A stretch of 64,000 nt of DNA from NCBI RefSeq assembly GCF_015100395.1, contig NZ_AP022847.1, positions 1,366,501 to 1,430,500 on the forward strand. Reading direction: 5' to 3'. Positions 35,209 through 43,879 of the stretch are shown here, one piece after another. The translations under genes were made by a program, and so were the position numbers. The notes beneath the pieces were generated by a model. That model saw only the letters and a list, made by a program, of their open reading frames with translations. It ran no database searches and was not told the DNA's origin. Every line of letters begins with the position of its first letter. The first letter of the stretch is position 1. Origin of the DNA: Nitrosophilus alvini (GTDB taxonomy: Bacteria > Campylobacterota > Campylobacteria > Campylobacterales > Nitratiruptoraceae).

Positions 35209-37320
35209 ATGAGAAGACCTTTGATATATCTGACAACACTGCTTCTGGCATTCTCAACTGCCTCCGGCACTATACTAAATACAAAACACAATCTCTCCGC
35301 AACAGGCCCGGGCACGATAAAAGCTTCAAGCGAACAGGAGGTTTGCGTTTTTTGTCATATTCCACACAATGCGCAGCCCGGAAAGCCCTTATGGAACAGA
35401 GAGATGCCTCAATCCGCATACATAATGTACGACAGCGAATATCTCAAAAGAACCAACTACCCTCTTCCGGCAGATCTTGGCATCACCGAAGGGACACCGG
35501 GCTCTTTATCAAGACAGTGTTTGAGTTGCCATGACGGAACTGTTGCAATCGGTGCAGTCTATATGGTTCGGGGAAGTATCCTGGGCAACACCCTTATAGA
35601 TATGATAGGAGTTAATGCAGACGGAACAATGCCTTCAACGGCTGAAGGCTTCATAGGTACTGATCTTTCTATCCACCACCCTGTAGGTATCGAATACGAT
35701 CCCACAAATGTAAAAAATTTCGGCGTTGGAAGTAAGACTATAGAGCTCAAAACCACTCCCGATGCTCCGCTCAAACTCTATACATATTCCGGTAAACAGT
35801 ATGTTGAGTGTACATCATGTCACGACCCTCATCTTGAAAATATGAAGTTTTTGAGAGTAAATACAGGTGCGAATCACGGTGAAAACGTTAAATTTACCTG
35901 TATGTCCTGCCACGATAAAAATCCAAATGTTCCATGGCCTACAACACATGAAGTTATGGGTTCTCCTTATTGGGATCAGGGTGTTAAGGATAGATATAAC
36001 AATGGCGGCTCTGTATCGGTAGCTGACCTTTACTGCGTCAACTGCCATACCCCTCACAACGGACAGGGAAAACCGTATCTGCTCAGACAGGTTGAGCAGA
36101 ATACCTGCTATATGGGTGCGGCGGCCTCCAAAGACACTGCTCCTTGTCATGGAACAGGCACAACCTGGTCAGGCAATGATATTGAATCTATCCTTAACCG
36201 ACCTTTTGCGCATCCGGTAAACACAATCGACGGAGTGCATACAAACTTTGACACTCTGTACGGATACGGTTCCACTGAAACAGACCCTGCTTCAAGTCAC
36301 AGCGTCAAATGGAGCGATTCAAAACATGCTGAATGTATGGATTGCCACAATCAACATAGATTAGGTTCAAATAATCATATAGGAAGCCAGCAGGACAGCG
36401 CAACAAAATGGTACCCGGATACTCCAAGTAACGCTGTCTCTGATGTTATAAGAAAAGTTCAGGGTGTTGAACCCTCATGGCCGGCAATGTGGACTCAACC
36501 CACATCCTTTACAACACTCGCAGAATCGACAAAAGAGTATCAGATATGCCTCAAATGCCACTCTTACTGGGCACTGGGACCAACACTCGCCTCAGCTGCC
36601 GGTGAAGTGGCTACAGGAGCTACCGACAACTGGATAGATAGTGAAAGCGTGCGAGCGACCGACCAAGCATTTGAGTTCAATCCTAACAACAGGTCAGCTC
36701 ACCCGGTCATAATGGCACTGAACGATATGCCGGGCTCCTACGCTCCAAAAGGACTCGATACCTGGGGAACTACGGACGTTATGTTCTATCCGTGGAACCA
36801 GAGTCTCGGAACCCAGACTATGTACTGCTCCGACTGTCACGGAGCAGATAACGAAGACAGCGGGGATCCGAAAGGCCCTCACGGCTCAAGTTACAATTTC
36901 ATGCTCAAAGGTCCAAACAAATACTGGCCAGAAGATCCAAACGGAAATCTTTTCTCTACAGGACAGATCCAGGCAGACGGTACTATACCTGATCTCTTCT
37001 GTTCTAACTGTCACAATCTCAACTATCCTCACAAACAGTGGGCATGGAAAATGGAAAGATATGACATCGCCTGCGTCAGATGCCACGTAGCAATCCCACA
37101 CGGTTCGCCGGTATCTAGACTGATAGGTTATGCCAACTTTCCAGAACCGTACAATTATAATTATAACGGTACGAAGCAGTTGTTAATCTACGGATATAAA
37201 AAGGCAAGTCCTACATCATTAGACATCAGTTCCAACAATGTTTATGCGCCAGGCTGCGGCGGTGGCGGATGTCACGGCTGGAATGCAGGGGGATACGATA
37301 TTGTCGATCCTATGCCTTAA
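35209..37320 (+). CDS. Large multihaem cytochrome with N-terminal OmcE-like module
   Basis: 703 residues from the ATG at 35209, which has an AGGAGG site. Residues 20-250 repeat the OmcE-like pattern: KHNLSATG, CVFCHIPH (46), CLSCHDG (104), HHPVG, CTSCHDPH (201), CMSCHDK (231). The remainder has six CXXCH (276, 376, 447, 540, 598, 622), a CX4CH (C683, C688) near the C-terminus, and a possible CX12CH (C300, C313). That gives 11-12 haems. The fusion suggests a filament cap or base, or a terminal reductase linked to OmcE-like filaments. The OmcE resemblance is seen; the role is inference. Confidence 0.85.
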   Translation: MRRPLIYLTTLLLAFSTASGTILNTKHNLSATGPGTIKASSEQEVCVFCHIPHNAQPGKPLWNREMPQSAYIMYDSEYLKRTNYPLPADLGITEGTPGSLSRQCLSCHDGTVAIGAVYMVRGSILGNTLIDMIGVNADGTMPSTAEGFIGTDLSIHHPVGIEYDPTNVKNFGVGSKTIELKTTPDAPLKLYTYSGKQYVECTSCHDPHLENMKFLRVNTGANHGENVKFTCMSCHDKNPNVPWPTTHEVMGSPYWDQGVKDRYNNGGSVSVADLYCVNCHTPHNGQGKPYLLRQVEQNTCYMGAAASKDTAPCHGTGTTWSGNDIESILNRPFAHPVNTIDGVHTNFDTLYGYGSTETDPASSHSVKWSDSKHAECMDCHNQHRLGSNNHIGSQQDSATKWYPDTPSNAVSDVIRKVQGVEPSWPAMWTQPTSFTTLAESTKEYQICLKCHSYWALGPTLASAAGEVATGATDNWIDSESVRATDQAFEFNPNNRSAHPVIMALNDMPGSYAPKGLDTWGTTDVMFYPWNQSLGTQTMYCSDCHGADNEDSGDPKGPHGSSYNFMLKGPNKYWPEDPNGNLFSTGQIQADGTIPDLFCSNCHNLNYPHKQWAWKMERYDIACVRCHVAIPHGSPVSRLIGYANFPEPYNYNYNGTKQLLIYGYKKASPTSLDISSNNVYAPGCGGGGCHGWNAGGYDIVDPMP

Positions 37321-37822
37321 AAACAGAGCAGGGTTTTTTATCCCTTTTCTGTTTCTTTTTCTCTTTGGCAGTTCCCTTTATGCAAACAGTGATGTAGAGG
37401 AAATCAAAAATACCGTCATATCATATAACAATCTTTTAATAAAAGCGGCAAAAAACAGGGATTTTATAAAAAATTTTGATAATAAAAAGATATTTGAAAA
37501 AGAGGCTACTCCAAAAGTTGCCCAGAAGCTTTACATCTGGATAGCATCATGGCAGGAGAACAATCTTTACATGGATGCAACACTTCTTAAAATAGAATTT
37601 GAAAATATAAATACACAAGGCTCAAATGCCGAGGCTTTGACAGATGAGATTTGGAGATACAGATATTTTAGCTATACGCCCGAAGGAGGTATAAAAGAGG
37701 CTTATCCTCCATCAAAAATGTATTATAAAGTAAAATACACACTTACAAAAGATAACGGCAAATGGAAAATAGAAAATATAAAAGTACTCTCAGAAAAGGA
37801 AGAAAGGCTGAAAAAAGATTAG
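37301..37822 (+). CDS. Small exported NTF2-like protein (tentative)
   Basis: About 173 residues. No ATG has a good site; a TTG at 37301 has AGGGGG 8 nt ahead and begins MSILCLKNRAGFFIPFLFLFLFGSSLYANS, a plausible signal peptide. An ATG at 37283 is the alternative. The body (IKNTVISYNNLLIKAAKNRDF ... YKVKYTLTKDNGKWKIENIKVLS) has the helix-then-curved-sheet pattern of small NTF2/SnoaL-like proteins, but I do not recognise the family. It overlaps the end of the large cytochrome gene and is translationally coupled to it. Confidence 0.6.
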   Translation: MSILCLKNRAGFFIPFLFLFLFGSSLYANSDVEEIKNTVISYNNLLIKAAKNRDFIKNFDNKKIFEKEATPKVAQKLYIWIASWQENNLYMDATLLKIEFENINTQGSNAEALTDEIWRYRYFSYTPEGGIKEAYPPSKMYYKVKYTLTKDNGKWKIENIKVLSEKEERLKKD

Positions 37823-37971
37823 TAATTTACTCCAAAAACTGCTAAAATACGACTATTCTTTTCTCAAAAAAATTTAAAACAAATTTAAAATATTCTTATG
37901 GCAGTGATATTTATTGCCAAAAGCGGGAAAAAGATATAGAGTATGATAATTCAAAAATCAAAAGGGGTTTT

Positions 37972-40900
37972 ATGACAAAAGTTATACAGAAGTTATGGTC
38001 AATTCTGATTTCGATGAAGACTATGGTCGTTCTTACACTTATATTCGCTGTCTCTATAGCTGTAGCTACATTTATCGAAAACGATTACGGGACTGATACA
38101 TCCTGGGCTCTGGTATATGCAGCAAAATGGTTTGAAGTGCTTCAGGTATTACTTGGATTGAATCTTCTTGGAAACATAATAAGATTCAAACTATATAAAC
38201 CCAAAAAACTGCCCGCTTTTATATTTCACGTAGGTTTTCTTATCATTCTTTTAGGCTCCGGCCTTACAAGATATATGGGTTACGAAGGTGTAATGCATAT
38301 AAGAGAAGGGATGAGCGAGAACAGAATGCTCTCTGCAGACGCCTTTTTACAGATAACGGCTAAAAATGGAAACGAAAGCGTTTACAAAGAGAAAAAGCTT
38401 TTTATTTCGGCTATAGGCGGAAACGATTTTGATGAGAGTGTTGAGATAGGCGGCAAAATTTTGCATGTACGTTACAAAGATTTTATAAAAAATGCCGAAA
38501 AAGTAGCAATTCCAGATGAAAACGGAAATCCTTTGGTGGTATTTACCGTTGCCACACCATCGGGTCCTGAAAAATATTTTCTCTCTTTTAACGAATATAC
38601 CGATCTTGGTCCTTTTGTCCTTGCGTTTGGAAAAAAGGAGCCGACAGATATACAAAAACCTTATCTATTTATCTATCTAAAAGATGGTAAATTTTATTTC
38701 AAATCAAACAAAGATATAGGCTACTTTAAAATGGCCGAACAGGAAAAAGGCCTTTTTGAAGCCGGCAAAGAGTATCCTTTCACAACAAAAATGATGTATC
38801 TCATCAACGGGATACAGGTTGTTCCTCAAGAAGCTCTCCTAAAAGGCATCAAAAAAGTGGTACGTGCCGAAGAGAATAGTAACGGTATGAAGATGAAAGG
38901 TACAAAACTCTCCGCCCTGATAGTTGAAGCAGAACTTGACGGTGAAAAAAAAGAGGTAGCTCTCATGGGATTGGGCAGAAGATTTAAAGGATTTACTGAA
39001 AACGTCAATATAGGAGATACCCAGATTTCTCTAGAATGGGGCTCAAAAGAGATAGAACTTCCTTTCTATCTCTATCTTAAAGATTTTGTAATAGAAAAAT
39101 ATCCAGGCTCTATGAGTCCATCCTCATATGAGAGTCATGTAATACTCTATGATGAAAAAAACGGAGTCAAAATGCCTTATAGAATATACATGAACAACAC
39201 TTTGGAATACGGCGGATTCAAATTCTTCCAGTCAAGCTACGATCAGGACGAAAAAGGCACTATACTTTCCGTAAACCACGATCCAGGTAAATGGCCCACT
39301 TATCTTGGATATTTTCTTCTCGGACTCGGCTTTTTACTAAACCTGCTAAATCCTTACAGCAGATTTGGAAAACTGGCACGGACAAGATATATTCAGAGTG
39401 CAAAAAAACCTGCAGCAGCGGCTATTGCGTTTCTTATGCTGTTATTTACAAACAATCTTAATGCAGCCAATGAACATGCCGGACATAATCACTCTCAGAT
39501 TGATATGAAGCATATTATCGAAACAGTCAAAAAGATAGATAAAAAGCATGCTGAAAATTACGGCTCAATTCTATTACAAAGCCACGATGGAAGAATCAAA
39601 CCTATCGATTCTGCAGCAATAGACATTTTAAACAAAATTCACGGTTCAGACACAATGCTGGGGCTTACACACAACCAGATAATTCTTGGGATGGCTGCAA
39701 AACCAACATACTGGCAAAGAATCAAAATGATAAAAGTTAATCATCCCGGAGTCAAAAAACTATTAGGAATTCCTGAAGATGAAAAGTATTTTGCATTTGT
39801 AGAGATATTTGACAAAAACGGTAACTACAAGCTAGCGGAGGCGGTAGAAAAAGCCACAAGAAAAAGACCCGGAGAAAGAGACAAGTTTGATAAAGAAGTT
39901 ATCAAAGTAGATGAGAGACTCAACATCGCATATATGGTATATTCGGGTGAATTTATGAAAGTATTTCCGCTAAAAGGCGATCCAAACAAAACATGGTATT
40001 CTCCCGCAGCAGCTCTGAAAACTTTTCCACCGCAAGAGGCCAAAATCATAAGAGCAATATTGGAAAAGAATTTTAAGGGATTGAACAAGGGGCTAAGCAG
40101 CGGAGACTGGAGTCTTGCGGACGAAGCGGTAAATGAGATCAAAGCCTATCAGCAAAAATATGGAGCTGATATTATCCCTTCAAAATCAAGAATTGAAGCA
40201 GAACTTCTTTATAACAGGCTCGATATTTTTAACAGACTTGTTCCTGTTTATCTTCTATCAGGCCTTGTGCTGCTTTTTTTGATTTTCGCCAGACTTATGA
40301 AGCCTTCTTTAAACCTTGAAGTCCCTACAAAAATTGTTGTAGGAATTTTGATAATAGCTTTTTTAGCACATACATTTAATCTCGGACTTAGATGGTACAT
40401 TGCCGGACATGCTCCATGGAGCAACGGTTATGAAGCGATGCTTTATATCTCTTGGGCAATAATACTATCTGGTATTCTTTTTGCAAGACAATCCGAGTTT
40501 GCTGTCTCATCAACCGCTATATTTGCGGGTATCACTCTTTTTGTAGCGCATCTTAGCTGGCTGGATCCTCAAATTACCACTATGGTTCCGGTATTGAAAT
40601 CATACTGGCTGACTATTCATGTTTCTGTTATAACTGCCAGTTACGGATTTTTGGGATTGAGTGCGCTTCTTGGATTTATAGCATTGATTCTTTTTATCAT
40701 GCTCGGTTTTACAAAAAAAGATGAAACTAGAAAGCAGATAATACTCAATATCAAAGAAGCCGGCAGAATTAATGAAATGTCTATGATTGTAGGTCTATCG
40801 CTTTTGACCGTAGGAAATTTCCTGGGAGGCGTATGGGCAAACGAGTCATGGGGTAGATACTGGGGATGGGATCCAAAAGAGACATGGGCACTTGTTACAA

Positions 40901-41184
40901 TTCTAGTATATACTGCTGTTGTTCACCTCCGGTTTATTCCTAAAGTCTGGAACAGTTTCAATTTTGCCGCTCTGTCTGTAGTGGCATACAGTTCTGTTAT
41001 CATGACATACTTTGGGGTAAACTACTATCTATCCGGTCTTCATTCATACGCAGCAGGCGACCCCGTTCCGGTCCCAACCTGGGTATATTACGCTATAGTG
41101 ATCGTTGCCGCCATAATAGCGGCCGCTTACAGAAACAGAAAAGTTTTTGAACAACTTCAAAAATCTGCTATTAAAATCTCTTAA
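37972..41184 (+). CDS. ccsBA: CcsBA-type cytochrome c haem lyase (system II fusion)
   Basis: 1070-residue fusion of CcsB/ResB and CcsA/CcsC. Four N-terminal transmembrane segments with the periplasmic ResB region cover about 1-480. A His-rich linker (NEHAGHNHSQIDMKH) and a large soluble part follow. The C-terminal CcsA part contains the WWD haem-handling motif WGRYWGWDPKETWALVT (about 960). The protein exports haem and attaches it to CXXCH in the periplasm, the maturation type used by epsilonproteobacteria. Placement at the end of this cytochrome cluster suggests dedicated or co-regulated capacity for the 78 haem sites, including the CX3CH and CX4CH variants. Confidence 0.95.
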   Translation: MTKVIQKLWSILISMKTMVVLTLIFAVSIAVATFIENDYGTDTSWALVYAAKWFEVLQVLLGLNLLGNIIRFKLYKPKKLPAFIFHVGFLIILLGSGLTRYMGYEGVMHIREGMSENRMLSADAFLQITAKNGNESVYKEKKLFISAIGGNDFDESVEIGGKILHVRYKDFIKNAEKVAIPDENGNPLVVFTVATPSGPEKYFLSFNEYTDLGPFVLAFGKKEPTDIQKPYLFIYLKDGKFYFKSNKDIGYFKMAEQEKGLFEAGKEYPFTTKMMYLINGIQVVPQEALLKGIKKVVRAEENSNGMKMKGTKLSALIVEAELDGEKKEVALMGLGRRFKGFTENVNIGDTQISLEWGSKEIELPFYLYLKDFVIEKYPGSMSPSSYESHVILYDEKNGVKMPYRIYMNNTLEYGGFKFFQSSYDQDEKGTILSVNHDPGKWPTYLGYFLLGLGFLLNLLNPYSRFGKLARTRYIQSAKKPAAAAIAFLMLLFTNNLNAANEHAGHNHSQIDMKHIIETVKKIDKKHAENYGSILLQSHDGRIKPIDSAAIDILNKIHGSDTMLGLTHNQIILGMAAKPTYWQRIKMIKVNHPGVKKLLGIPEDEKYFAFVEIFDKNGNYKLAEAVEKATRKRPGERDKFDKEVIKVDERLNIAYMVYSGEFMKVFPLKGDPNKTWYSPAAALKTFPPQEAKIIRAILEKNFKGLNKGLSSGDWSLADEAVNEIKAYQQKYGADIIPSKSRIEAELLYNRLDIFNRLVPVYLLSGLVLLFLIFARLMKPSLNLEVPTKIVVGILIIAFLAHTFNLGLRWYIAGHAPWSNGYEAMLYISWAIILSGILFARQSEFAVSSTAIFAGITLFVAHLSWLDPQITTMVPVLKSYWLTIHVSVITASYGFLGLSALLGFIALILFIMLGFTKKDETRKQIILNIKEAGRINEMSMIVGLSLLTVGNFLGGVWANESWGRYWGWDPKETWALVTILVYTAVVHLRFIPKVWNSFNFAALSVVAYSSVIMTYFGVNYYLSGLHSYAAGDPVPVPTWVYYAIVIVAAIIAAAYRNRKVFEQLQKSAIKIS

Positions 41185-41190
41185 TCTAAT

Positions 41191-41217
41191 GGTACTGTGA
41201 AAAATCTTCACAGTACC
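41191..41217 (+). terminator. Terminator-like hairpin after ccsBA
   Basis: An 11-bp stem GGTACTGTGAA / TTCACAGTACC with a 5-nt loop, followed by an A/T-rich stretch. The T-run is imperfect. Confidence 0.65.
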
Positions 41218-41247
41218 AATTATTAAAAAAATTTATTTTACTTTTTT

Positions 41248-41275
41248 TTGATTTAAGTCAAATTTACTGTATAAT
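41248..41275 (+). promoter_or_regulatory. FNR/CRP-like box and -10 upstream of Sel1 gene
   Basis: TTGATTTAAGTCAA (41248-41261) matches TTGAT-N4-(A/G)TCAA with one mismatch, 8 nt before a perfect TATAAT (41270-41275). The same kind of box lies at 21926. In Campylobacterota, Crp/Fnr-family regulators use such sites. Confidence 0.45.
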
Positions 41276-41310
41276 AATATTAAAAATCTATATATAAAAA
41301 GGAATAGAAC

Positions 41311-42015
41311 TTGAAAAAAATGTCCGCAGTGATTATTGTGCCTGTTTTGCTTATATCTTCTTTGTGGGCATCGCCAAAACTGGAATTTAAAGAAAGATTG
41401 ATCAAATCAGCAACAGAAAAAGCCCATAAAGGTGACCCAAATGCACAATTTACTTTAGGGGAGATGCACTATCTCGGTTTTCTGGGGAAAAAAGATTATG
41501 AAAAGGCTATTGAATGGTATGAAAAGGCTGCCAATAAAGGACATACCAAGGCAATGTTCAATCTTGGATATATGTACTTTACCGGCAAAGGAGTCGACAA
41601 AGATTATAAAAAGGCTCTCTATTGGTTTAAAAAAGCTGCAGAGAAGGGCGATCCTAAAGCTCAACTCTATCTTGGCGATATATACTATAAAGGGCTTGGT
41701 GTAGAAAAGGATTATAAAAAAGCTTTTTACTGGTACAAAAAAACTGCCGATATGGGATATCCCAAAGCACAATATATAGTAGGCAATATGTACAAAAGAG
41801 GAAAAGGGGTTGAAAAAGATATTGACAAAGCGGAGTATTATCTCAAAAAATCCGCCATGCAAAGCTGTTCAGATGCCGAACTTGAACTGGGAAAAATGTA
41901 CTTAACCGGAGAGGGAGTAGAAAAGGACGAAGAGAAAGCAAAACAGCTTTTGAAAAAAGCATTAAAAGACGGGAAAAAAGAGGCCGAAGAGCTGTTGAAA
42001 AAAATAGAAGAGTAG
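41311..42015 (+). CDS. Sel1-repeat protein, exported
   Basis: 234 residues with TTG start (AAGGAA site 6 nt before it). A signal peptide ends near SLWAS. Then come about six Sel1-like repeats of 36 residues each, of the form ALYWFKKAAEKGDPKAQLYLGDIYYKGLGVEKDYKK, from about 40 to the end. Sel1/TPR-like solenoids are scaffolds for protein contacts. It is convergent with a second Sel1 gene of the same build, from which it is separated by 52 nt. A role in the cytochrome system is only positional. Confidence 0.85.
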   Translation: MKKMSAVIIVPVLLISSLWASPKLEFKERLIKSATEKAHKGDPNAQFTLGEMHYLGFLGKKDYEKAIEWYEKAANKGHTKAMFNLGYMYFTGKGVDKDYKKALYWFKKAAEKGDPKAQLYLGDIYYKGLGVEKDYKKAFYWYKKTADMGYPKAQYIVGNMYKRGKGVEKDIDKAEYYLKKSAMQSCSDAELELGKMYLTGEGVEKDEEKAKQLLKKALKDGKKEAEELLKKIEE

Positions 42016-42028
42016 ATATAACTTTCAT

Positions 42029-42054
42029 AATCTCCGGAAATTTCTCCGGAGATT
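42029..42054. terminator. Bidirectional terminator between convergent Sel1 genes
   Basis: A perfect 10-bp inverted repeat AATCTCCGGA / TCCGGAGATT with a 6-nt loop lies between the two stop codons. T-rich sequence on either side is limited. Confidence 0.6.
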
Positions 42055-42067
42055 GGGTTTCAAAACT

Positions 42068-42829
42068 TTACCCTTCACTGTTATCAAGACCGGGCAATCT
42101 CTCCTTCATTATCACCACTTCCCACCCGTAAGTATCAAGTATCTTTTTGGCACTTTTATTTCCATTCATATAGGCCTGCTGTATCCAGTGCTTAGCCTCA
42201 TCCATATCTTTTGGAACACCTTCGCCTGTCAGATACATTTTTCCAAGATATAACTGAGCCTCCGCATGCCCCTGGGCTGCAGCCTTTTCAAAAAGCTCAT
42301 AAGCCATTTTAAAATCTTTTTTTATACCAGTTCCTGTATAAAACATTTTACCCAGAGCAAAATGTGCTTGCGGATAACCCTGATTTGAGGCTTTTGTGTA
42401 CCAGTAAAGAGCTTTACCGTAATCAGCCGGTACTCCTTCTGCATTGTAATACATTGTTCCAAGATATAACATTGACTTAGGATCGCCCTTCTCTGCAGCT
42501 TTTTTAAACCAATAGAGAGCCTTTTTATAATCTTTTTTAACTCCTACTTCATTGTGATACATATACCCAAGATTGAACATTGCCTTGGTATGTCCTTTAT
42601 TGGCAGCCTTTTCAAAATATTCAATAGCTTTTTCATAATCCTTCTCAACACCAAGCCCTAGATAATACATGTCGCCTAATGCATAAAGTGCGTTTGGATT
42701 CCCTTGCTGTGCAAGTTTTATGACAGAAGAATATGCTCTTTCAATAAACTCGCTTTTTGCATTTGCACTAGAACCGCTTCCCGCAATCATAACCGACACT
42801 ATTAGCGACAGTAGTACGCCTTTTCTCAT
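42068..42829 (-). CDS. Sel1-repeat protein, exported (second copy)
   Basis: 253 residues from ATG at 42829, which has an AAGGAGT site; the longer frame is an unsupported extension. The signal peptide MRKGVLLSLIVSVMIAGSGSSANA is followed by Sel1 repeats, many identical to those of the gene at 41311 (for example KGHTKAMFNLGYMYH and KKALYWFKKAAEKGDPK). The pair is a recent inverted duplication. It lies downstream of the octahaem gene on the same strand (36 nt), so it may be the last gene of the 47887-42068 operon. Confidence 0.85.
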   Translation of the reverse strand: MRKGVLLSLIVSVMIAGSGSSANAKSEFIERAYSSVIKLAQQGNPNALYALGDMYYLGLGVEKDYEKAIEYFEKAANKGHTKAMFNLGYMYHNEVGVKKDYKKALYWFKKAAEKGDPKSMLYLGTMYYNAEGVPADYGKALYWYTKASNQGYPQAHFALGKMFYTGTGIKKDFKMAYELFEKAAAQGHAEAQLYLGKMYLTGEGVPKDMDEAKHWIQQAYMNGNKSAKKILDTYGWEVVIMKERLPGLDNSEG

Positions 42830-42865
42830 TCTATACTCCTTGCTCTTTGATTTTGCCCGCACCAG

Positions 42866-43879
42866 TTATTTTTTATGGCATCTTCTGCACCACAGCATAG
42901 TCCCTCTGCCCATATACCCTTTCAGCATAAAACCGTTGTTAGAAACATGCGGAGTATGACAACTTGTACATGATAACTCTTTAGTAGGATCCGTAGGGTC
43001 TTTCTTTCCTTTTGTCGGATGGGATTTTCTTGAGAATGTTGTTACAACATGACCTTTTGTTTTCTTATCCACGTGACATGCAGTACAAAGATTCCATACT
43101 TTATATCTCAAAAATTTCTTATCTTTTCCTCCGTGAGGATCATGGCATTTATTACATCTGCCGTCATCAACCGGTTCGTGTCTGTATTTCTCTTTGTAAA
43201 ACTTCTTCTCAAATTTTTTATGGCACTCAAAACATACCGGTGCGATAGGGTCAGGATTGATAAATCTGGAGGCACCTTTATATTTCTCATTAAACTCACC
43301 GGTTTTTCCAGTATGACAGCTTGTTGCACATAACCAGTTTGCAGCAGGTGCGTGCATATACTTCTCAAAAAATATAGGTTTGTGGCAGTCAAAACAGTTT
43401 GATTCATATATATCTTCGAAAGCTATCCCTTTTTGTTCGTTTACACTCATATCATGACATTCAGAACAGATCTTCTCATTCTCTTCGGTATGAAAAAACT
43501 GCTTGTGAAAAATTTTAGGAGGATATCTGTATTTTTTATATAGAATACTTTTGTAATAGACTTGCCTGATAGCTTCATACACTTTTCTATCTTTAGAGTA
43601 AGCTATAACCTTTATTTTATTTACACCCAAATTTAGCTTTACATTAAGGCAAAAATACTCCTCATGATCACTCTTAACCTCTACGTTTCCGCTTAATTTA
43701 TCACCGACAAAAACAGAAATCCTATCTACTCCGCTACCTTTTTTAACGACTACAGCGGCATATTTAGAATAGTATATGTCCTGTCCATACGGCTTTATAA
43801 GCTCAAATTCTCCTCCAAATGCGGAAATGGAAAAGAAAAGTAGAATAAGCTTTAAAATGCTCTGTACTTTTTTCACCAT
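42866..43879 (-). CDS. Octahaem c-type cytochrome with N-terminal beta domain
   Basis: 337 residues, signal peptide ending near ISAFGG. An all-beta region of about 90 residues (IKPYGQDIYYSKYAAVVVKK ... VNKIKVIAYSKDRK) precedes seven CXXCH and one CX3CH (CATSCH). The last, CRRCHKK, is at the C-terminus. It is a paralogue of the gene at 23424-24494, with the same order of spacings such as EKICSECHDMS and DGRCNKCHDPHG. A GGAGG site sits before the ATG, and the preceding stop codon overlaps nearby (AGATGGTGA). Periplasmic or surface-exposed electron carrier by inference. Confidence 0.87.
   Translation of the reverse strand: MVKKVQSILKLILLFFSISAFGGEFELIKPYGQDIYYSKYAAVVVKKGSGVDRISVFVGDKLSGNVEVKSDHEEYFCLNVKLNLGVNKIKVIAYSKDRKVYEAIRQVYYKSILYKKYRYPPKIFHKQFFHTEENEKICSECHDMSVNEQKGIAFEDIYESNCFDCHKPIFFEKYMHAPAANWLCATSCHTGKTGEFNEKYKGASRFINPDPIAPVCFECHKKFEKKFYKEKYRHEPVDDGRCNKCHDPHGGKDKKFLRYKVWNLCTACHVDKKTKGHVVTTFSRKSHPTKGKKDPTDPTKELSCTSCHTPHVSNNGFMLKGYMGRGTMLWCRRCHKK

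Noticed and set aside
35209-37320. Treating the C300-C313 pair as a certain CX12CH haem site
   Set aside because: Spacing this long is rare. The pair may be a disulfide or one isolated Cys. I list it only as possible.
37870-37892. AAATTTAAAAC/AAATTTAAAAT direct repeat upstream of ccsBA as a regulator site
   Set aside because: It has an 11-bp period but is pure A/T and not related to the TTTTACA box; such repeats are expected by chance in this AT-rich DNA.
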